Source: Parabacteroides sp. (lineage in GTDB: Bacteria > Bacteroidota > Bacteroidia > Bacteroidales > Tannerellaceae). From it: 64,000 bases of DNA. Every line of letters starts with the position of its first letter. Positions within the stretch are counted from its first letter, which is position 1. Both the position numbers and the translations under genes were made by a program. Under the pieces are notes generated by a model. It saw nothing but the letters and a program-made list of their open reading frames with translations, did not search any database and was not told the origin of the DNA. Location: positions 157,476-221,475 of the forward strand of contig JAFUOJ010000014.1 in NCBI GenBank assembly GCA_017481945.1. The letters are read 5' to 3'. Shown piece after piece: positions 8,333 through 17,600 of the stretch.

Positions 8333-8923
8333 ATGAAGAAGTATTACTACATGTTGCTATTATGCTGTCTAAGTCTGGTATGTCATGCACAAACCGATTT
8401 GTCAGCGAGTAAAGGATCGGTAGTAGGATTAAAAACCAATATACCTTATTGGGGAACTGCTACTTTTAACGCCGGAGTAGAATTCCGCTTAGCGAAAAAG
8501 TGGACTCTGGATATCGAGGCAGGTCTGAATCCGTTTGATGGAAAGAATGACGACGGAAGTTATGACAAGTCCTTAAAACATTTACGGGTACATCCGGAAC
8601 TACGCTATTGGTTCTGCGAAAGTTTTTACAAACACTTTATCGGTTTACATGTTCCTTACCTATTATATAATATAGCCGATATAAAAATCTTAGGAACAGA
8701 AAACGAACGTCATCAAGGTTGGGGAACCGGTGTAGGTGTCAGCTACGGTTACTCTTGGTTGTTGTCTAAACACTGGAACTTGGAAGCAACTGTCGGTGTT
8801 GGTTACTTATATTTAGAATCAGAGAAGTATCCATGTACCAATTGCGGTCGCAAACAAGAAACAATCAAGAAACATTATTTCGGTCCGACACAGGCCGCAG
8901 TGAATTTGATTTATCAATTTTAA
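8333..8923 (+). CDS. DUF3575 outer-membrane beta-barrel protein, fimbrial operon
   Basis: This 196-residue protein has a signal peptide ending near CHA-Q (about residue 20) and alternating aromatic/polar beta-strands ending in a C-terminal Phe (NLIYQF), as in outer-membrane barrels. It matches the DUF3575 type that commonly starts Mfa/Fim operons in Bacteroidales. The motif GLKTNIPYWGTATFNAGVEF near the N-terminus is typical. A short Cys pair (CTNCG) sits in a late loop. It is the first gene of a six-gene operon, with 18 bp to the next start. A role in assembling or anchoring fimbriae is inferred from context only. Confidence 0.8.
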   Translation: MKKYYYMLLLCCLSLVCHAQTDLSASKGSVVGLKTNIPYWGTATFNAGVEFRLAKKWTLDIEAGLNPFDGKNDDGSYDKSLKHLRVHPELRYWFCESFYKHFIGLHVPYLLYNIADIKILGTENERHQGWGTGVGVSYGYSWLLSKHWNLEATVGVGYLYLESEKYPCTNCGRKQETIKKHYFGPTQAAVNLIYQF

Positions 8924-8941
8924 AAGTGGGAGGAAACAGAT

Positions 8942-10381
8942 ATGAAGAAAAGACTAAGAACTCAATTAGCTGTTTGTGGTGCATTTCTTGGGGTCCTCTC
9001 ATTGCAAGCCCAAGAAAAGGTTGAACAGATCATTGTTAAACAGAAATTAGTTGAACGTGTTGATAGCTCTTTGTTAGTCAATATGACTATGGATTTGAGC
9101 CAGTTGGAAGTCTCTTCCGGTCAGAGTGTTGTCTATACTCCGGTAATTGAGCGTGGAGACAGTGTTGTTGCACTTCCGCCACTAATCGTAAACGGTCGTG
9201 CACGTCATATCCTTTATCAGCGTACAGAACGTAATCAAGTTGAGAATAACGAGTTTGAAATCCGTCGTTACAATGAAACGACACAAACTTTTGACTATCA
9301 TGCTCGCATTCCTTTCCGTAAGTGGATGGAAAAGTCGAATGTTGCAGTGGTAACAGACCTTTGTGGTTGCGGTTGGGAAGCCTTACAGAATGATAAATCT
9401 CCGCTTTTCCCGATCAATATGGCACAGCCGGTGGTCTTGAAACCGATTATGGCGTATGTGACTCCACAGGCAGAAGCTGTCAAAGCACGTGCTTTGGAAG
9501 GAAGTGCATTCTTGGATTTCCCGGTGAACAAGATTGTCATCTATCCGGATTATCGTAACAACCCGGTAGAATTGAGAAAGATTCGTGAAACCGTAGAATC
9601 AGTTCGTAATGACAAGTATGCTACTATTACGGAAGTATATATCAAAGGATGGGCTTCTCCGGAAGGAACTTATGCCAACAATACTTATCTGGCAGAAAAC
9701 CGTGCCAAAGCATTACGTAACTACGTAGAAGGTTTGTATGACTTCAAAGATGCCCGTTTCACAGTAGACTTTGAACCGGAAAACTGGGAAGGTCTGACCA
9801 AACGTGTAGAAGCTTCTAACTTACCGGATAAGGATAAGATTTTGGAAATCATTCATGCAGACGAACCCAAGGATTGGGATGCTCGTGAATGGAAGCTGAA
9901 AGCTTTACCTTCTTATCAGACGATCCTTCGGGATATTTATCCGGCACTTCGTCATTCGGACTACGTTGTGAAATATACAATCCGCAACTTCTCTGTAGAG
10001 GAAGCAAAAGAGCTGATTTATACCGATCCGAAGCAGTTAAGTTTGAACGAAATGTTTCAGGTTGCACAGACCTACGAACCGGGTAGTGACCGTTTCAACG
10101 AAGTCTTTGAAATCGCTGTTCGTATGTATCCGAATGATCCGGTTTCAAACTTGAACGCCGCTTTGAGTGCAATCTCTACAGGACGTTATGACGCTGCCCG
10201 TCGCTATTTAGCGAAAGCACAAGACTGTCCGGAGAAACAGTTGGCAGAAGCGAACCTGTTGATGATGGAAGGTAAATTGGATGAAGCTGAAAAGATTCTG
10301 AATAGCTTGAAGAATACTTCTTCTGTAGCAACACAGGTGGAAGAGAATTTGAAGCAGATTGAAGCAAAACGTAACGAATAA
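8942..10381 (+). CDS. DUF3868 / OmpA-like periplasmic-outer membrane protein, fimbrial operon
   Basis: The product has 479 residues. A signal peptide ends near SLQAQ, followed by a beta-rich DUF3868-like N-terminal domain (about 25-170). Next is an OmpA-C-like segment (about 195-290) with EVYIKGWASPEGTYANNTYLAENRAKAL, which matches the peptidoglycan-binding fold. The C-terminus is a helical TPR-like region (about 360-475). This architecture recurs next to DUF3575 in Bacteroidales fimbrial clusters. It may link the fimbrial base to the cell wall; that role is inference. The spacing to the fimbrillin start is 13 bp. Confidence 0.8.
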   Translation: MKKRLRTQLAVCGAFLGVLSLQAQEKVEQIIVKQKLVERVDSSLLVNMTMDLSQLEVSSGQSVVYTPVIERGDSVVALPPLIVNGRARHILYQRTERNQVENNEFEIRRYNETTQTFDYHARIPFRKWMEKSNVAVVTDLCGCGWEALQNDKSPLFPINMAQPVVLKPIMAYVTPQAEAVKARALEGSAFLDFPVNKIVIYPDYRNNPVELRKIRETVESVRNDKYATITEVYIKGWASPEGTYANNTYLAENRAKALRNYVEGLYDFKDARFTVDFEPENWEGLTKRVEASNLPDKDKILEIIHADEPKDWDAREWKLKALPSYQTILRDIYPALRHSDYVVKYTIRNFSVEEAKELIYTDPKQLSLNEMFQVAQTYEPGSDRFNEVFEIAVRMYPNDPVSNLNAALSAISTGRYDAARRYLAKAQDCPEKQLAEANLLMMEGKLDEAEKILNSLKNTSSVATQVEENLKQIEAKRNE

Positions 10382-10394
10382 AAACAGAAGCTTT

Positions 10395-12278
10395 ATGATA
10401 AATAAGATAACAATAGGTCTTTGGATCTCTTTCTGCTGGCTCTTTTGTGCCTGCACAAATGAAACATTTGTCGCAGACGAGTCAGTGGTGGAAGAGGCGG
10501 AAGGTCCCTATTTCAAATTAACAGTGCACTGCCCGGAAGCAAATGATCCGGGTGTGCAGACCCGTTCAAACCCAACCGGAGGAGAGAATGGTGACGGTCA
10601 TGAAGCGGGTCAGGACTATGAAACCTACATTGAAGACATTATGCTTCTTTTCTATCAAGGAACCAATGGCGTCAACTCTCCTGCCAGCACTTCCATAAAG
10701 AAGATAATGTATTTCAGTCGGGCTGATATGATTGACGACGGAGAAACTGAACCAGTACGTGTCGGCTTACCGGGAGGTGAATATGATCTGTTGGTTATTA
10801 CCAATACTGGTGATTTGCGTTCTCAACTTCAGGGAAAGAACTTAGGAGAAGTTCGTGATTACCTGCAAAAAACGGCTTGGACAGAACAGCAAGGAAAGTA
10901 CAGTCGCTTTGTGATGTCTTCTAACGGACATACGGAAGATAAGGTTACTCTTTGCGGTGAGAACTATCGGGCAGAGACTCCGGCAACAGCTGTTGTAGAG
11001 GTAGAACGTCATGCTGCCCGTATCGATATGCAGTTGAAGTACGACCTATATGATGTAAACGATGAGACATCCGGTAAAGCCTATGCGGTAGTAACCGGTG
11101 CTTTGATTGTCAATAAACTGAATGCCGGTTCTTACATGCTGAAGCGAGTACAAGCCTCCAATGCAACAACCGGAGGGTATGCTTTGGCTAACACTCGTGA
11201 ATATTTAGGATTGGAACTACCGGAATTCGGAGACCATCAGATCAATTATGTGATTGATCCGTGGAGCTTCCAGAAGACCATCGTCAATATCGATCGAAAT
11301 GTCTTCAATCCTACTGCCCCTGGAGAGGGCAGTAGTTCGCTATCCTCTCTTTACGCGAACTACTTGACAAGCTATGGTACCTCTACGAAAAACTGGCCGT
11401 TTGAACCGGGCTTCGGGGAGAAGATAGGGGATTGGTATCGTATCGGTTATACCTTAGAAAACGCAGTAGAGAAAGACGAACAGAGTCGTTTCATCAATAC
11501 CGGAGTCGTCTTTAAAGCGGCTTATGTACCGGAAAACTATTTAGTCTATGATACAGAAGGCAAAGTAGCCGGTACGAAACCGACCGGAGCAGAAGAGGCC
11601 TTTACCTTCTTTGCTTACGAAGGAAAGATCTATCAAACAGCCGAAGCTGTGATGGCAGCCTTTATGCCGAAAGGGGTAAACTATCTGTTTAACTATTCTT
11701 TTGCCGGCTTTACTTGGGCGAATGTACAACACTACATCGAAGGTATTCCTGACAATGACCCGACAGGCTACAAGAACTACCTGCTTCGTCAGTTAGGTGG
11801 AAAAGTTTTAACAGCTACTTTGACTACCGCTGAAGCCGAAGCACTCTCTTGGGAAACATTCATGTGGAAGGAATATGGATATTCTTATGACAATGGCGTA
11901 TTGAAAGTGAACCAGAATAACAAAGACACACGTCGTTTATTGGCTCGCTACGGTCTGCATACTTATGTCGACGGGGTTTGCTATTATCCCTATTGGATTC
12001 GTCACTCCAACAACAATGATGAAACAAAGGGAATCATGGAGTATGCCATCGTTCGTAACAACATCTATAAATTACGCTTGAATGGTATTTATGGATTGGG
12101 CTATGACATCCCGTATGAACCTCCGTTTGAAGAGGAGCCGGAACCGGAAGATCCGGTAGACCCGACGCCACCTACTCCGACACCCGATCCGGAACCGGAG
12201 CCGGATCCACAGTTAATTCAAGTGGAAGTCGTTGTGAAGAACTGGGTAGAGTTATCCAAAGAGACTATTATTTTTTAA
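10395..12278 (+). CDS. Mfa1-type fimbrillin (major shaft subunit candidate)
   Basis: This is a 627-residue lipoprotein precursor with lipobox FCAC (Cys20). It is a fimbrillin by three signs. The N-terminal beta domain contains the inserted acidic linker and a mid-sequence Arg (ERHAARIDMQLKY). The C-terminal segment follows a Pro/Glu/Asp hinge (about residues 585-612). The terminal strand VEVVVKNWVELSKETIIF is the donor-strand type of Bacteroidales fimbriae. Known family biology: lipoprotein export, Arg-specific cleavage by a gingipain-like protease, then strand exchange. ATG 10395 is preferred over an upstream in-frame ATG at 10359 because it directly begins the signal peptide. Confidence 0.83.
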   Translation: MINKITIGLWISFCWLFCACTNETFVADESVVEEAEGPYFKLTVHCPEANDPGVQTRSNPTGGENGDGHEAGQDYETYIEDIMLLFYQGTNGVNSPASTSIKKIMYFSRADMIDDGETEPVRVGLPGGEYDLLVITNTGDLRSQLQGKNLGEVRDYLQKTAWTEQQGKYSRFVMSSNGHTEDKVTLCGENYRAETPATAVVEVERHAARIDMQLKYDLYDVNDETSGKAYAVVTGALIVNKLNAGSYMLKRVQASNATTGGYALANTREYLGLELPEFGDHQINYVIDPWSFQKTIVNIDRNVFNPTAPGEGSSSLSSLYANYLTSYGTSTKNWPFEPGFGEKIGDWYRIGYTLENAVEKDEQSRFINTGVVFKAAYVPENYLVYDTEGKVAGTKPTGAEEAFTFFAYEGKIYQTAEAVMAAFMPKGVNYLFNYSFAGFTWANVQHYIEGIPDNDPTGYKNYLLRQLGGKVLTATLTTAEAEALSWETFMWKEYGYSYDNGVLKVNQNNKDTRRLLARYGLHTYVDGVCYYPYWIRHSNNNDETKGIMEYAIVRNNIYKLRLNGIYGLGYDIPYEPPFEEEPEPEDPVDPTPPTPTPDPEPEPDPQLIQVEVVVKNWVELSKETIIF

Positions 12279-12298
12279 ATCCTTAAAATCGTAAAAGA

Positions 12299-13315
12299 AT
12301 GAAACGATATAAAACACTATATAGAATGTTACCGGTGTGGGTTTTGTTGCTCCTGACTGGTTTATCCTCTTGTGATTATATTCACGATGATATTGACCCC
12401 TGTAAGCACTACTTCCGTTTTGCTTATACCTATAATATGAAGTTTGCTGACGCCTTTACCCATGAGATGATCAATCAGGAAAAGGCGAAGAACGTACGCC
12501 TCTATATCTTTGATAAGGAGGGAAGCTATTTGCAAACGAAACTGTTTGAAGGAGAAACCTTGCAAACCAATCGCTACGAGTTGGATTTGGAACCGGGTAC
12601 CTATCGCCTGTTGGCTTGGGGTGGTTTGAATGAAACTGACTATACATGGGAAGAACCGGCTGCCGGAAGCTCTATCGAAGATTTCCAGATGAGCGTAAAA
12701 CGCAGTGCACAAAAGAGTGTGAACCGCGAACTGTTAGGACTCTTCCAAGGTGAAATGACATTGGAAATACCGGAAGAAACCTCTGAACATGTGATGTATT
12801 TGGTAAAGAATACCAATAAAATCCGCTTCATCTTTATTGACCCGAATACAGGTACTGAAAACTGGACGAAAGAAAGTTTCGAGGTAAAGGTCGTAACAAA
12901 GAACGGTGATTTGGCGTATGACAATACTCCGGTGACTGATACTGCCATCACTTGGTTACCCTATTACAGTGCATTGGAAAATGTAAAAGGAACAGACGGA
13001 ACTTCTGTCTATACAGCCCTTTGTACGGAACTGAATACATTGCGTTTGGTAGATACACAAGCCGGTGATTATTTGCAGATTCGCTATGCCGAAGAGGAAG
13101 AGGCTTTCTTGAGTGTAGACTTGACCGATTTCTTATCTTTGACACAGATGGAATCTCATGATTTAAGCAGACAAGAATATTTGGATCGCCAGGATGAATA
13201 TACAGTTTTGGTTTATGTCGATGTGATGGGCGGTAAAGCACACTGCTTGGAAGTGATTGTAAACGATTGGGTCATTCGTTTGAACGATATCGATTTAGGA
13301 AAGGAGGAGTTGTAG
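12299..13315 (+). CDS. FimB/Mfa2-family fimbrial anchor lipoprotein
   Basis: This 338-residue lipoprotein (lipobox LSSC, Cys25) belongs to the FimB/Mfa2 family, whose members cap the fimbrial base and limit fimbrial length. The domain start is recognisable from CKHYFRFAYTYNMKFADAF, the KNVRLYIFDKEG strand and the LEPGTYRLLAWGG motif. It ends in a beta strand, VIVNDWVIRLNDIDL. It follows the fimbrillin by 20 bp and precedes the next subunit by 4 bp. The position directly after the shaft gene matches mfa2. Paralogous FimB cannot be excluded. Confidence 0.85.
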   Translation: MKRYKTLYRMLPVWVLLLLTGLSSCDYIHDDIDPCKHYFRFAYTYNMKFADAFTHEMINQEKAKNVRLYIFDKEGSYLQTKLFEGETLQTNRYELDLEPGTYRLLAWGGLNETDYTWEEPAAGSSIEDFQMSVKRSAQKSVNRELLGLFQGEMTLEIPEETSEHVMYLVKNTNKIRFIFIDPNTGTENWTKESFEVKVVTKNGDLAYDNTPVTDTAITWLPYYSALENVKGTDGTSVYTALCTELNTLRLVDTQAGDYLQIRYAEEEEAFLSVDLTDFLSLTQMESHDLSRQEYLDRQDEYTVLVYVDVMGGKAHCLEVIVNDWVIRLNDIDLGKEEL

Positions 13316-13319
13316 GCCT

Positions 13320-14651
13320 ATGACTGGACGCAATAGATATATATGCGCTCTCTTCCTGAGTCTTCTCTTTGGTTTAGGAAGCTGTACGGAAGAGAACTTG
13401 ATAGACGAGGGGGGAACTCCTTCCGGCGAACAGGTCGCCCTCTCTCTACAGATTGGAGTGAGCGAAGGAAATGATGTCTCGCTGCAGACAAAAGCGACCA
13501 ATGCGGAAAAGGGAGAACTGATCAGCACGCTGAAAGCATTCATCGTAAATGAATATGGCTATATCGAAACTGTGGTTCCTTTTACCTTTGCTGACGCACA
13601 GAAGGCAGAAATGGCAACCGGCGATTTGGCCTCTTGTCTGTCTGATAAGTTCCTGTTGTATCCGGGAACCTATACGATATATGCTTTTGCAAACTGTGAA
13701 AAGCTGTCGGAGATGGAAGAGGTTTTGAAAACGACTCGTGGCAAGTTGACTCTACCCGATGTAGTGACTTGGCCCTATCAGGCTGCTTTCCAACCGGGAG
13801 GAACAGAAGGATTTATCCCGATGTCCGGAGAGAAAAGCTTTACGGTAGGTTATGAAGGAGGAACCGTTTCTGTTTCATTGGTACGCTTACTCAGTAAAAT
13901 ACAGGTGTCGTTCCGAAATACAACCGCAAAAGATGTGACTGTAGATTCTTGGAGTTTGGAAGAGTTTAATACGAAGATTAACCTGTTCCAGCAAAACTCT
14001 ATTCAAGCAATGACAAGTGAAGCTTGGTCGATTGGTAAAAGTTATACTTCAAGTCCGATTACGATTGAGGCTGAAGAAAAAAGTGGAGTTACTGAAAAGT
14101 GGTTTTATGTTACAGAGTCAAAAATGAATGATGGGTTTGCGATAACGCTTAATTCTTCAAAAATAGGTTCAGAAGGTAAAAAGTATACAAGTACAAAAAC
14201 ACTTTCTCGTAATCATATTTGGCCGATAGAGATTCTGTTTTCAGACTATTACTTGGTGTTATCTGTACAAGGAGAGAATCCACCGATTGGAGGTTATCCG
14301 GCGGTTACAACAAAAGAATCTTTGACGAATACATTGACTTGTAATATCGTAGGGGGTGGTCCGTTTGTCTTAACTCCAACATTGAGAGCGACAGCAGAAG
14401 AACAGACTGTCCCTGAAGTTACTTGGTCTGTTTCAGCCCCATCAAATAAATTAATTCAAGAGTTAAGTGTTGTGGTTGTGGAAGGAAAAAGTCAAATTGT
14501 AGGATGTATGGCTGGTTCACCTATTGTTGTTGGAGCGGAAGATGGAGAAAAACTAGTTTCGGATTCTAATTTTACTTTGACAGCAAAGGTTGGTGATAAA
14601 GAACTTGCTTCTTTTACTATTACGCTAAAGTTTGAGGATATATTTAACTAA
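13320..14651 (+). CDS. Accessory fimbrial lipoprotein (FimC/Mfa3-like)
   Basis: This 443-residue lipoprotein (lipobox GLGSC, Cys22) has the fimbrillin-like opening: a short linker, then VALSLQIG and a TKAT stretch typical of these subunits. It also has the LYPGTYTIYAFANCEKL strand pair. By position it corresponds to a minor, probably tip-proximal component such as Mfa3, but sequence alone does not settle that. Base composition changes within the gene: a 60-base sample near 13741 is about 55% GC and one at 14041 about 37%. The 3' half therefore looks like the AT-rich gene downstream, a sign of recombination. Confidence 0.7.
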   Translation: MTGRNRYICALFLSLLFGLGSCTEENLIDEGGTPSGEQVALSLQIGVSEGNDVSLQTKATNAEKGELISTLKAFIVNEYGYIETVVPFTFADAQKAEMATGDLASCLSDKFLLYPGTYTIYAFANCEKLSEMEEVLKTTRGKLTLPDVVTWPYQAAFQPGGTEGFIPMSGEKSFTVGYEGGTVSVSLVRLLSKIQVSFRNTTAKDVTVDSWSLEEFNTKINLFQQNSIQAMTSEAWSIGKSYTSSPITIEAEEKSGVTEKWFYVTESKMNDGFAITLNSSKIGSEGKKYTSTKTLSRNHIWPIEILFSDYYLVLSVQGENPPIGGYPAVTTKESLTNTLTCNIVGGGPFVLTPTLRATAEEQTVPEVTWSVSAPSNKLIQELSVVVVEGKSQIVGCMAGSPIVVGAEDGEKLVSDSNFTLTAKVGDKELASFTITLKFEDIFN

Positions 14652-14670
14652 TCAATAAATATAGAAGAAC

Positions 14671-17600
14671 ATGAAAACAAAATATAAACAATGGCTTCGC
14701 CCTCTCTTCCTGTCATTGCTTTGGTTATTGATAGGAAGTCCGGTGGTATGGGGACAAAGTTATACTATTAATCTTTCTTCTCAATCTAATATATTACCAG
14801 AAAAAGTAGATACGGTTTATATACAGGATGGAGTAGCTCGTGAATTATTTATTCCGGAATTAAAACTAAATGATGGTTCTAATTCAAATTATCAATGGTA
14901 TGTTCGTTGGTATTTAGAAAGTGGAGAATCTATTAATGGTAAGTTCAAAACGACAGAGGTAACTATTGGTGATGTAAATGAAGGAGGAACAGCAACACCT
15001 GGAAAACATAAAGGTGCTTTGAAGAATACTACAGATGGGAAGTCTTTAGTTTGGTATGATAAATTATATGTTGAGAAAGAGTTAAAATCTACTGCTACTG
15101 GTGCTTCTACTGTTTCTTACAAAGCAAGTAAGGTGGTTGATGATGTTGTTATTTGTGATGTCAGTATGAATCAAGTGACATCAAGCACGTCTGGGAATAT
15201 AGTTACTATTACGGAACCAACTCTTTCTAAAAGGTATAAGTTTGTTATTCGAAATGCGACTATAATTGCAGATCGGATTAAGGCTGCGAATGGAGAAGGT
15301 ATCGAAACTTATGAGTTGTTTGCTCCTAAAAATAGAGTAGGTGTGAATATTCAAATGAAAACGGCTCCTAATAATTATAGTTGGTATGACGGATCGACAA
15401 TGAAGACAGGAACAAAATTTTGTTATGTTGTTTCGAATAATAGTTCAAAAACATTGCAAGAAGGAAAACAGGTAATATCTATTGGAACTATAAATAATCG
15501 TACTGTAGTTAAAGTTTATCCTGATAATACCAGTAATCCTCTTTTAGCAACTTTTATTATAAATCCATTGGAGGATGCAGGTTTTATGTTACAAGAACAG
15601 GTGGCAGAAGCAACCGACTCTCGTCGTAAACCAACAGAGTATGGATATTTGTATCAAGAAGTAGGTTCGGCTGATTTTGATATGAATAATAGGACTTCTG
15701 AGTTAATGACCGATAACAATATTTATGGTTCTCCACTAAATACAGTAACTGAACCTGATAAAACAAATTATGCGTTCCTTGATCCTCAATTGACTCGCAG
15801 AACAGATGATAAGTATACTGCGTTGCAAAATCAATATGGTTTGTATCGTTCTGCAAATGTAAAGGATGTTTCAACTAATGATGTTAAAGGATATTTTTGG
15901 TTTACTTCTCTAAGAGGTGGTACTCCTGCTGGTACTGCAATTTATGATTTGACCTATTATAATACGGCAAGAAGAGAATTTGGGTTATTCTATTACATCG
16001 ACGCTTCCAATGAACCCGGTCGTTTGGTCAAATTAAAACTTGATGGAACTTTATGTGCAGGTACAGAATTGATCGTCAATGCTTGGGTAAATGATATGAC
16101 GACAGCAGACGATGATAAAAGTAACGGTAAACCTTTACCTCCTAATATTAATATTAATTTTATTGGGGTTAAAGAAGGGACAGAAACCGTGTTACATCGG
16201 TTTACTTCTGGTGATGCATTAACTAGTTATAATAGCAGTGAAAAAACATCTGATGGTGAAGATATAAATAGCAATATTGGTAAATGGCAACAACTATGTT
16301 ATTCATTTACGGTTGACCCTCAAAAGTATGACATTACTGCTTATGATGATTTTTATGTAGAAGTTCAGAATAATGCAGCTCATACGTATGGGGCTGACTA
16401 TGCAATTGATGATGTACGTGTATATAAAACTTTACCAAAAGTAGAAGCTTTTCAAGCTGATTTTTGTGAAGACAATGCTTCTATTTCTTCTTATTTAAAA
16501 TTGAGAGCTCCTTTTGAACAGTTACTAAGAAATATTGGATTAACTGAATTAAATGAAGCAACAAAAATAGTAACGGATAGTGATGAGTCTAATAACTTGG
16601 CTGAGACTTCAAATGGGGAATATTCTCATGGTTGGCACCCTCGTCATTATCATATGTACTATACGGTAACTTATAAAGAACATGATACCTGGAAATATCT
16701 TGGTTTAGATTATCATAGCAATCCTCATAAAGGAGGAAGTGATAATACGAAAGATAAAGATGCATTGTATGGAACGTCTGTTATATCTGCAAACTTTATT
16801 GATATGCCGACTCAAGCTCCTGAGGATAGAACTCAATCTATAGCTTGGACTGAAGTAGTTGATGGTGTTAAGTATATTGTCTTTGATAGTATTCCTATTC
16901 ATAAACATACGTATCAGGCGACAGATGGAACAACTCGGGAGTTTGAAACTTTAGAATTAGGAAGGGATTATTTTATTCAGATATTCCCACAATTAGGGGA
17001 ATCATCTGGTCGTGATACTCCTGATGAACCATGTGCTATTGCTACTAAGTTTACCGTTCATAAATCATTAGAGCTGAAATATGGTGAGGTTCAGTTAGAA
17101 GATGTAACTATTTTGGAACCTGGAAATACTATAACTGGTGTATTACGTTATCAAGATAAGCAATCTTTGGAATGGACCACTGTTCCAAATGCTGAGTTTG
17201 ATTGGTATTATGGACCAACTGCTGGTATGCCAGAAGGGGAAGATATTACTTCTATGTTGAAAAAGCTTCGTGAAGACAAAAGGATAACAACTATTCAAGG
17301 ATTAGAAAGTGCGTCTGGAGATAATGATAATATTGTTAGCTTCTTTAAAACGAATAAGGATTATCTTAAATTAGGTGAATCTTCATTTACAATTCCTGCG
17401 AATCCGATTTATCAATTGACGGTAGTCCCGGTAATAACAGATGATTTAGTAGACGAAAATATTAATCTCTGTTATGAGGGTCGTACTTTGACTTTTGACC
17501 CAGTATTGGATCCTGGAGATCCGGAGGTTGATTATCCGGAACCTGATGATCCAGACCCAAATACTCCGGGAGATGAACCGACTCCAGAGAATCCAGACCC